NCBI GenBank assembly: GCA_017469785.1
Contig: JAFUFU010000041.1
Location: 1-64,000 of the forward strand
Direction: 5' to 3'
Length of the DNA: 64,000 nt
From: Treponema sp.
GTDB taxonomy: Bacteria; Spirochaetota; Spirochaetia; Treponematales; Treponemataceae
Made by a program: the position numbers and the translations under genes. Positions 58,487 through 64,000 of the stretch are shown piece by piece; the first letter of the stretch is position 1, and the number at the start of each line of letters is the position of its first letter. The notes under the pieces are model-generated. The model had not been told where the DNA came from, searched no databases, and was given only the letters and a program-made list of their open reading frames with translations.

Positions 58487-60259
58487 TTAGTTTTCTGACA
58501 TTTGGGATTCGTAGACTTCACGGTAGATTTGATTTGACTTCATCAGCTCCTCATGCCTTCCGATTCCGTTGATTTTCCCGGCATCCAGGACGATGATGAA
58601 ATCCGCATCCTGAACCGAGGCGATTCGCTGAGCTATGATAAGTTTTGTGGTCTCTGGCAGGGAAGAGCGGAGAGCGTTTCGGATTCTCAGGTCTGTCGCC
58701 GTATCTACCGCGCTGGTGGAATCATCGAGAATCAGGATTTCCGGATTTTTGACCAGTGCGCGGGCAATGCAGAGACGCTGCTTCTGTCCGCCTGAAAGAT
58801 TCACTCCGCCCTGAGAAAGCTTGGTGTCATAACCATCGGGAAAAGCCTGAATAAAATTGTGGGCGTCGCTGGCCTTGCAGGCGGCAATCAAATCCTCATC
58901 AGTGGCATTTTCATTTCCCCAGCGAAGATTATCCGCGATGCTTCCTGAAAAGAGAGTGTTTTTTTGAAGCACGAAGCCAATTTTCTCCCGCAGAGACTTT
59001 ACATCCCACTGCCGCACATCCACTCCCCCAACCTTCACGGCTCCCTCCGTGACCTCGTAAAGCCGGGGAATGAGCTGAACAAGGGTAGACTTTGAGCTTC
59101 CAGTTCCGCCAAGGATTCCCACAGTGCTTCCTTTCGGAATCGAAAGATTAATGTCACTAAGAACCGAATGCTCCATTTTTTTGTCATAAGAGAAATAAAC
59201 ATGAGAAAACTCGATGTCATTCGGGGCGTTGAAGTCCGCAGAAGGGGTAGCGACCAACTGCGTGGGCGCGTAGGGGGAGGCTTCCCCCTCCTCATTGCTA
59301 ATTTCTATCTCTTCATCCAGAATTTCCATGACCCGGGAAAGGGACGTTCGGCTCAAGATGAACATGACAAAGAGGCGGGAAAGCATCATCAGCGACATGA
59401 GAATTTGCGTGACATAGGAGATAAAACTGATAAGACCGCCGGTCTCCATGTCCCCGGAGATGACCATATTTCCGCCGAACCAGAGGGCACTCGTGATGCA
59501 GCCGTAAATCATAAGCTGCATTACCGGCATATTCAGTATGACGATTTTTTCAGCCCCCACCTGAGTGCGCTGCAAGTCTTCTGCGATTGAGTCGAATTTT
59601 TCGTTCTCGTGCTCCCCGCGGACAAAGGCTTTCACCACCCGGATTGCGATCAGGTTTTCCTGCACCACCCGGTTCAAATTGTCATACTTTTTGAGCATCT
59701 GACGGAAACGGGGATAAACGACGCGCACAATGGCGATAAGAATGATGGCAAGAAGGGGAATCACTACGAAGAAAATAAGGGCCAGCCGGGCGTTGATTCT
59801 TGAGGCCATGATTGTTCCGAAAATCATCATAACAGGGGAGCGAACTGCGGTGCGGATAATATTCTGGTACATGTTCTGAAGGTTTGTCACATCAGTGGTA
59901 AGGCGGGTGACCAGTGAATCTGTGCCAAAGTGATCCATGTTCGAGAAAGAAAAATCCTGAACTTTTCCGAAAAGTTTTCGTCTCAGGTTCTTTGAAAAGC
60001 CGAAGGCCGCAAGGGAAGAAATCCTTCCGCACATGGCGCCGCAAAAAAGGGAAAAAGTCGCCATCGCAACCATCAGAAGGCCATGTCTTATCACAAAATC
60101 GGAGTCAGCGTTCTTGATTCCCACATCGACCAGGCGGGCCATAACAAGGGGAATGGTTGTTTCCATGCCGACTTCACCCAACATAAAAAGCGGAGAAAGG
60201 ACAGTATAGAGCCAGTAACGTTTTTCCAATCCTGACGTAATTTTTCTGACAAATGACAT
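58487..60259 (-). CDS. ABC exporter subunit with degenerate ATPase site
   Basis: A 590-residue half-transporter with six membrane segments. Its Walker A GGTGSSKSTLVQL has Ser instead of the second Gly, and its Walker B ILILDDSTSAVDTATD has Asp in place of the catalytic Glu, as in the inactive-site subunit of heterodimeric exporters. The signature LSGGQKQRLCIARAL is intact. The linker to the ATPase holds SNEEGEASPYAPTQLVATPSADFNAPND, encoded partly by a GC-rich palindrome (59268-59292) resembling an intergenic repeat. It is upstream of and co-transcribed with the other subunit. Substrate is unknown. Confidence 0.95.
   Translation of the reverse strand: MSFVRKITSGLEKRYWLYTVLSPLFMLGEVGMETTIPLVMARLVDVGIKNADSDFVIRHGLLMVAMATFSLFCGAMCGRISSLAAFGFSKNLRRKLFGKVQDFSFSNMDHFGTDSLVTRLTTDVTNLQNMYQNIIRTAVRSPVMMIFGTIMASRINARLALIFFVVIPLLAIILIAIVRVVYPRFRQMLKKYDNLNRVVQENLIAIRVVKAFVRGEHENEKFDSIAEDLQRTQVGAEKIVILNMPVMQLMIYGCITSALWFGGNMVISGDMETGGLISFISYVTQILMSLMMLSRLFVMFILSRTSLSRVMEILDEEIEISNEEGEASPYAPTQLVATPSADFNAPNDIEFSHVYFSYDKKMEHSVLSDINLSIPKGSTVGILGGTGSSKSTLVQLIPRLYEVTEGAVKVGGVDVRQWDVKSLREKIGFVLQKNTLFSGSIADNLRWGNENATDEDLIAACKASDAHNFIQAFPDGYDTKLSQGGVNLSGGQKQRLCIARALVKNPEILILDDSTSAVDTATDLRIRNALRSSLPETTKLIIAQRIASVQDADFIIVLDAGKINGIGRHEELMKSNQIYREVYESQMSEN
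59268..59292. repeat. GC-rich palindrome in frame inside the ABC-exporter gene
   Basis: GCGTAGGGGGAGGCTTCCCCCTCC. AGGGGGA and TCCCCCT are inverted copies around GGCT. It encodes linker residues EEGEASPYAP on the minus strand. It aligns with the element in DUF554 (33698) and the last hairpin near map (23085-23180). Confidence 0.55.
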
Positions 60260-60305
60260 GAGGAAATTGTATCAAAAAGCGCCAAGGAATTCTAATAAAA
60301 GACTG

Positions 60306-60956
60306 TTATTTTGAGAGCACCCTGAAAGATTCCACCGCTTCCTGAGTGAGGAAGACTTTTTCGATACCGAATGAGCGGAGATTTTCGTTCCAGTTTATCG
60401 TGATATTGAGGCCTGTTTTTCCAGTACGGAAAGTTTTTTTGTCCTTCTCGAAAAGAGAAGTGACCACAGGCTCGAATTTATCGCTGAACTGACGGGCAAA
60501 AGAGCCTGCCAGAAAGTTAACGACGAATTCTTTGAGAACTTCGCTCTGGAAAAAGTTGATTTTATGCTTGGTATCGATGTTCATGCCTGAAAGGGCGCCG
60601 AAAAGGAAACTGTCCAGCTTGATGAATGCCTTGAGCTCTCCAAAACTGACTTCGTAAAGAAAGTCGTTGTCGGTAATTGTATCGAAAAACTCGTTGATAT
60701 TAATCTGTTCCAAGGATGAAATAGTAAGTTTACGGATTTTGGGCTCACCGAATTTTCCACGAAGGTCAAGCTTAAAATGCTTGTAGACGCTTTTGCAGAC
60801 TCCCCTGACTTCTTCAAGCTGCTCAGGAGTGAGGAATTCCTTGACTTTGTATGACTTCTTTTCTTTTTTGACGACAGAATCACTCCTATCACCACTTGAG
60901 AGCCCCAAAAGTTTATCGACTTCTGCCTGTGAAAGCGCAACCTGATTGTTTTCCAT
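60306..60956 (-). CDS. FliM-like protein with CheY-binding N-terminal motif
   Basis: A 216-residue protein. Residues 8-17, LSQAEVDKLL, match the N-terminal CheY-P-binding peptide of FliM (LSQxEIDxLL), followed by a charged linker (SSGDRSDSVVKKEKKSYKV). Residues about 45-210 look like a FliM/CheC-type middle domain (LEEVRGVCKSVYKHFKLDL, LEQININEFFDTITDNDFLYEVSFGELKAFIKLDSFLFGALSG, FQSEVLKEFVVNFLAGSFARQFSDKF). No C-terminal SpoA domain is present, so it is not the normal switch protein. It may modulate the motor or chemotaxis. No Shine-Dalgarno precedes ATG 60956; TATACA is nine nt upstream. Confidence 0.6.
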   Translation of the reverse strand: MENNQVALSQAEVDKLLGLSSGDRSDSVVKKEKKSYKVKEFLTPEQLEEVRGVCKSVYKHFKLDLRGKFGEPKIRKLTISSLEQININEFFDTITDNDFLYEVSFGELKAFIKLDSFLFGALSGMNIDTKHKINFFQSEVLKEFVVNFLAGSFARQFSDKFEPVVTSLFEKDKKTFRTGKTGLNITINWNENLRSFGIEKVFLTQEAVESFRVLSK

Positions 60957-61032
60957 AGAATATAGTGTATACTAGATTGAAATAAATTTAAAGGAAAAAG
61001 TGATAAGTGACCGGGATAATTTGGAGGTACTT

Positions 61033-61674
61033 ATGAAAAAAGATAAAGGCGCGAAAAAAAGTAAAAGTCCTTTGATTTTGAAGATTTTCTCAAAATTCGC
61101 CAACAAAATTCTTTTCAAGATAATAGTGATTCTCGCCCTGCTCTGCGCTCTCTTTTTTGGCGGGAAATTTAGCTGGCAGAAGCTGGGGGAAGTCAAGACT
61201 GAAAAATCTTCTGCCATTGTTTTTAGGGAATTGGCAAAATGCGCGGAGCTTGCCACGGTCAAAAACACATACTCTGATGTCATCTCTATCAAAAAGACCA
61301 GAATCGCGGGACTGGCAAAAACTTACAGCATAGTAAAATACACAGGCCTTATCCGCGGGGGCATTTCCGACATATCCAAGGCAAAAATCTCTGTGTCAAA
61401 CCGGGGGAAAAGCGTAAAAGTCGAGCTTCCGCCAGTGGAAGTGCTTTCAAATGACATTTCAAGCATTGAAGTATTCGATGAAAGCAAGAGCGCCTTCGTT
61501 TCTATTTCCGTTCAGGAGATTATGGCAGAAATACGCTTTAATCAGGAATCGGCCTCAGCCGAGATTTTAGAAACAGGCTTTTTGGAAGAAGCAAAGTCTC
61601 ATGCAAAAGAAATCACCGAAACAATCCTCCTGGCCTCAGGCTTTGAAGAAGTCTCGGTAAATTTTACGGAATAA
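61033..61674 (+). CDS. DUF4230 domain protein, membrane-anchored
   Basis: About 213 residues from ATG 61033 (TTTGGAGG upstream). A basic start (KKDKGAKKSKSP) and one membrane segment (ILFKIIVILALLCALFFGGKF) are followed by an extracytoplasmic DUF4230 domain (ELATVKNTYSDVISIKKTRIAGLAKTYSIVKYTGLIRGGISDISKAKISV, VKVELPPVEVLSNDISSIEVFDES, EAKSHAKEITETILLASGFEEVSVNF). The function is unknown. The frame to 61000 is rejected. It is divergent from the FliM-like gene, about 75 bp away. Confidence 0.85.
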   Translation: MKKDKGAKKSKSPLILKIFSKFANKILFKIIVILALLCALFFGGKFSWQKLGEVKTEKSSAIVFRELAKCAELATVKNTYSDVISIKKTRIAGLAKTYSIVKYTGLIRGGISDISKAKISVSNRGKSVKVELPPVEVLSNDISSIEVFDESKSAFVSISVQEIMAEIRFNQESASAEILETGFLEEAKSHAKEITETILLASGFEEVSVNFTE

Positions 61675-61706
61675 AAAACACGAATTACATGCCGTGCTAT
61701 TTCATT

Positions 61707-61783
61707 CATCCACAGATAGGCACAGATTATCACAGATTAAAATAAAAATCTGTGTACATCTGTGTTAATCTGTGGATTCTTTT
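61707..61783. repeat. CACAGAT-type inverted repeat, copy 8
   Basis: ATCCACAGATAGGCACAGATTATCACAGAT is on the left and ATCTGTGTACATCTGTGTTAATCTGTGGATT on the right; three units per arm, loop about 10 nt. It is the best-paired CACAGAT copy. It lies after the DUF4230 gene and ends 20 bp before the small-protein operon stop. Confidence 0.85.
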
Positions 61784-61802
61784 TATCTCAAAGCTCTATA
61801 AA

Positions 61803-61925
61803 TTATCGTTTTCTGTCAATCATTTCGATGCACTTGTCGCCGAAGTTGTCAACGGCGACTCCCAGAATCGAAAAGATGACAGCAGAAACAACGATTAAAA
61901 CAATAGCAATAAATCCGAATAACAT
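61803..61925 (-). CDS. 40-residue membrane protein
   Basis: MLFGFIAIVLIVVSAVIFSILGVAVDNFGDKCIEMIDRKR. One long hydrophobic segment (residues 2-25) is followed by a charged tail with one Cys. AGAGGTGAT is a good Shine-Dalgarno before ATG 61925; the longer frame to 62030 is rejected. It starts 10 nt after the 125-residue gene stops, so is the last gene of a four-gene cluster of very small proteins. No family is recognised. Confidence 0.6.
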   Translation of the reverse strand: MLFGFIAIVLIVVSAVIFSILGVAVDNFGDKCIEMIDRKR

Positions 61926-61935
61926 AAAATCACCT

Positions 61936-62313
61936 CTATAATTTTTTAAGTTCACAAATGATTTGCCCGCATGAAAAATTTTTCTCTGCGGATTTCTGCA
62001 GGAAATGTGAGATTTTCGAAAGTTTATCAAGGATATGCTCAGTCATTTCATTCCACAAAAGAAGAATTTCAAGACACCCATCAAGAGATTGACTGCAAGC
62101 AAGGCAAAACGCTGAGATTCCGCTTGTGCGAGCCGTATGAACGAAAACCTTTCCAAAAGAAGTCGAGTTTCCGCCCTTTAATGACTCGCGAAACAAAATA
62201 TCAGAAAGAATCTGTTTTTTGTCCCGAATGTAGTTTGAGTCAATCAAATCAATAAGCGATGCGAACAAATCATTGCTCTCCCTAAGAATTTGCGGGGAGA
62301 AAAATTTTTTCAT
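61936..62313 (-). CDS. Hypothetical 125-residue protein
   Basis: MKKFFSPQILRESNDLFASLIDLIDSNY at the start. Cysteines cluster in FCLACSQSLDGC and FSCGQIIC near the end; the protein is helical and has no signal peptide. No family is recognised. AAGGAT-TTTAT before ATG 62313 gives good initiation. It sits between two predicted membrane microproteins and might be a cytoplasmic partner, though this is inference from position only. Confidence 0.6.
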   Translation of the reverse strand: MKKFFSPQILRESNDLFASLIDLIDSNYIRDKKQILSDILFRESLKGGNSTSFGKVFVHTARTSGISAFCLACSQSLDGCLEILLLWNEMTEHILDKLSKISHFLQKSAEKNFSCGQIICELKKL

Positions 62314-62328
62314 ATAAAATCCTTGCCG

Positions 62329-62397
62329 CTATCTAAAGAAAATAATGCAACACACGGTCGTCACGACAAAAATTCCAATGAGAATTACAGCACTCAT
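62329..62397 (-). CDS. 22-residue membrane microprotein
   Basis: MSAVILIGIFVVTTVCCIIFFR, nearly all hydrophobic with a Cys-Cys pair and a final Arg. GGAG lies seven nt before ATG 62397 (TTTTGGAGTTTTAT). It is too short for ordinary ORF scans. Its placement between two small genes with good ribosome-binding sites supports translation, but expression would have to be shown. Confidence 0.45.
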   Translation of the reverse strand: MSAVILIGIFVVTTVCCIIFFR

Positions 62398-62460
62398 ATA
62401 AAACTCCAAAACGAGAAAATTAAAAATTAAAAATTGAAAACTGAAAAAGCGGGAGTTAAT

Positions 62461-62823
62461 CTAGACGAGGGTTTGGAGAAAAATTACAGTTTGAAGGGAT
62501 TTTGGAAGAAGCAGGATTCTTGAAGATGGAATCGTACTGCTTGTAAAAGAAGGGAAAGAAAAAGAAAAATCAGCGGAAGCACAGAAAGATTCGTGGTTGA
62601 ATTCCTGCGTACTCGCTGATTTTTTTTGAGAGCGGACAAGAGTTCGCTCAATGATTTTTGATTCAGTTACAAGCAGGGGGGTAAGTTCCCGGCTTGAAGA
62701 ATGAATCGTAACGACTTTTATGTCGTCGGAAGAATCAAGAAATGCCGTCTGCACACTCGTTCCAAAGGGAGCTGAAAACAAGAGAAGAAAAGCAAGAATA
62801 AAGTGCAGAAAGCGTGATTTCAT
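62461..62823 (-). CDS. Small exported hypothetical protein
   Basis: About 120 residues from ATG 62823. A signal peptide (FLHFILAFLLLFSAPFGTSVQTAF) is followed by a Ser/Thr-rich part (HSSSRELTPLLVTESKIIERTL; FSFSFPSFTSSTIPSSRILLLPK). No family is recognised. It heads the small-protein cluster 62823-61803. A CACAGAG repeat ends at its start, giving CTCTGTGAGAAATTTAAACTCTATG as the only upstream sequence. Confidence 0.6.
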   Translation of the reverse strand: MKSRFLHFILAFLLLFSAPFGTSVQTAFLDSSDDIKVVTIHSSSRELTPLLVTESKIIERTLVRSQKKSASTQEFNHESFCASADFSFSFPSFTSSTIPSSRILLLPKSLQTVIFLQTLV

Positions 62824-62825
62824 AG

Positions 62826-62990
62826 AGTTTAAATTTCTCACAGAGCTTTAGAGCGCACAGAGAGCATCGCTTATAACAAATAATAACACCTCAGTCACGC
62901 TCTTAACAAAGGCTTGATTGAGGGTGTTATATTCCTATTTATAAGATTCCTCTGTGAACTCTGTGCTCTCTGTGAGGAATTCCTTAGCGG
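62826..62990. repeat. CACAGAG-type inverted repeat, copy 9
   Basis: AAATTTCTCACAGAGCTTTAGAGCGCACAGAGAG is on the left; CCTCTGTGAACTCTGTGCTCTCTGTGAGGAATTCC on the right. The inner stretch (about 90 nt) holds CTCAGTCAC and GTTAAGAGC-like pairs but no gene. Confidence 0.8.
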
Positions 62991-63004
62991 AGACCACCGT
63001 TAAT

Positions 63005-63166
63005 CGAAGCGATCGAGTTTTTTGCATTGCAAAAAACTCGTTAAGCAACGTATGGCGGATTATCTTAATCCACCATAAAATCGAAGCGCTCGAGTTTCTG
63101 CCATAGCAGAAACTCGCTAAGCCACTTGCGGTGGGATTCGCTTTAGCGCAGCCCACCGTAAGTGGC
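63005..63166. repeat. Tandem hairpin modules downstream of and overlapping the oadB stop
   Basis: Two copies of CGAAGC-G-NTCGAG, hairpin, CTCGYTAAGC, 77 bp apart. Stem A is CGAGTTTTTTGC/GCAAAAAACTCG (63014-63040); stem B is CGAGTTTCTGC/GCAGAAACTCG (63091-63116). A third stem GCCACTTGCGGTGGG/CCCACCGTAAGTGGC (63121-63166, one mismatch) holds the oadB stop codon in its loop. Confidence 0.75.
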
Positions 63167-64000
63167 GATAAATACACCGGCTGCCATAGCGGTACCGATG
63201 ACACCTGCGACATTCGGGCCCATTGCGTTCATCAAGAGGAAGTTTGATGGATCTTCTGCCTGACCGACTTTGTTTGCAACGCGGGCTGCCATAGGAACTG
63301 CCGAAACACCAGCAGAACCGATGAGCGGGTTGATTTTCTTTCCTTTTGGCAGGAATACGTTCATGAGTTTTGCCATGAGCAAACCGCCTGCTGTAGCGAC
63401 AGCGAATGCAACCAAACCAAGAACAATGATACCAACAGACTCACCCTTGATGATTTTCTCCGGAGTCATCTGTGAGCCTACGCCCAATGAAAGAACGATT
63501 GAAACGATGTTCATCAATTCATTTTCCATTGTCTTAGAAAGACGCTGAGCGGCACCAGATTCTTTTACGAAGTTACCGAATGCAAGCATACCGATAAGAG
63601 GAGCTGCAGGTGGCAACAAAAGAATTGTAAGAATCAAGAGCATGAGAGGGAACAAAACCTTCTCCATTTTTGGAACAGCACGTGGGTTTGGCATTTTAAT
63701 CAGGCGTTCTTTTTTAGAAGTAAGAAGCTTCATGATTGGAGGCTGAATCATCGGAACCAAAGCCATGTAAGAGTAAGCTGCAACTGCAATTACACCCATC
63801 AACTCAGGAGCAAGTTTTCCAGAAACATAGATTGATGTCGGGCCGTCAGCGCCACCAATGATACCGATGGCACAAGCCTGCATGATGTTGTAGTTGAGGC
63901 CGAAGAGGTTCATTACGGCAACACCGAAGAGTGTGAAGAATACGCCGAACTGAGCCGCACCACCGAGGATGGCTGTTTTTGGGTTAGCGATAAGAGGACC
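63143..64000 (-). CDS. oadB: Sodium-pump decarboxylase beta subunit (OadB), 5' end outside window
   Basis: The minus frame is open from the window edge ([29 protein letters not shown] precedes MNLFGLNY) to the TAA at 63143, about 285 residues. It has typical OadB membrane helices: [113 protein letters not shown]. It couples decarboxylation of oxaloacetate (or a related acid) to Na+ export. The other subunits should lie upstream, outside the window. The stop is in a hairpin loop. Confidence 0.95.
   Translation of the reverse strand, partial: GPLIANPKTAILGGAAQFGVFFTLFGVAVMNLFGLNYNIMQACAIGIIGGADGPTSIYVSGKLAPELMGVIAVAAYSYMALVPMIQPPIMKLLTSKKERLIKMPNPRAVPKMEKVLFPLMLLILTILLLPPAAPLIGMLAFGNFVKESGAAQRLSKTMENELMNIVSIVLSLGVGSQMTPEKIIKGESVGIIVLGLVAFAVATAGGLLMAKLMNVFLPKGKKINPLIGSAGVSAVPMAARVANKVGQAEDPSNFLLMNAMGPNVAGVIGTAMAAGVFIATYGGLR

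Noticed and set aside
62676..62681. G6 run as a third contingency tract
   Set aside because: Six bases is too short to be unusual, and it is antisense to a small hypothetical gene.

Overview
The window looks like chromosome from a host-associated or rumen/gut-type Treponema (Spirochaetota). The evidence is the flagellar MAF/DUF115 protein, a FliM-like CheY-binding tail, the spirochaete-like gene orders (rplU-prp-rpmA-obg-nadD-yqeK-LCP-rsfS and ispE-spoVG-tRNA-Gln-rplY-tilS), a signal-peptide beta-barrel porin, several lipoproteins and C9/G9 homopolymer tracts. Species cannot be fixed from sequence alone. No rRNA, CRISPR array, insertion sequence or prophage was seen. Most genes lie on the minus strand.

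Layout. 1-6.3 kb (plus): two hexose-phosphate mutases, an epsilon-type exonuclease, a PpiD/SurA-like periplasmic chaperone and a DUF115 motility-associated glycosyltransferase. 6.3-13.4 kb (minus): lepA, a lipoprotein HtrA-like protease, a TPR protein, tilS. 13.5-24.9 kb (mostly minus): ribosome and housekeeping block with rplY, tRNA-Gln, spoVG, ispE, rsfS, an LCP protein, yqeK, nadD, obg, rpmA, prp, rplU, degP, map and a J-domain protein. 25-28.2 kb: RNase II/R-type nuclease and the shared sugar-ABC ATPase UgpC.

28.3-33.2 kb (minus) is a compact accessory operon for envelope glycan modification. Its first gene has a G9 tract near the start, directly behind a good promoter. Its last gene runs into a remnant of a hexapeptide acetyltransferase at a perfect 28-bp palindrome. 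33.2-38.4 kb: DUF554, tRNA-Leu, a diguanylate cyclase, fusA, tRNA-Lys and a low-molecular-weight phosphatase. 39.2-46.7 kb (minus) is a regulated alpha-galactoside operon: porin, GH36 alpha-galactosidase, GT-B-like protein, TetR regulator and GPH symporter. Its promoter carries two identical 17-bp operators.

46.8-52.8 kb: DUF763, a sugar-phosphate isomerase, a lipoprotein with a C9 tract followed by a GT2 enzyme, and an RsmI-like methyltransferase. 52.8-60.3 kb: a large ankyrin lipoprotein, a Bax-inhibitor-1 protein and a heterodimeric ABC exporter. 60.3-64 kb: the FliM-like protein, DUF4230, a cluster of very small exported or membrane proteins, and the 3' part of oadB.

Three patterns recur. 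First, a dispersed intergenic inverted-repeat family is built from about 9-bp units (CACAGAG, CACAGAT and CGCAGAT types). Second, a short GC-rich palindrome occurs between genes and apparently in frame inside two protein genes. Third, several genes have a -10 hexamer 6-8 nt before the start codon and no Shine-Dalgarno, suggesting leaderless transcripts. The strongest candidates for undescribed biology are the phase-variable envelope loci, the in-frame palindrome and the FliM-like protein.
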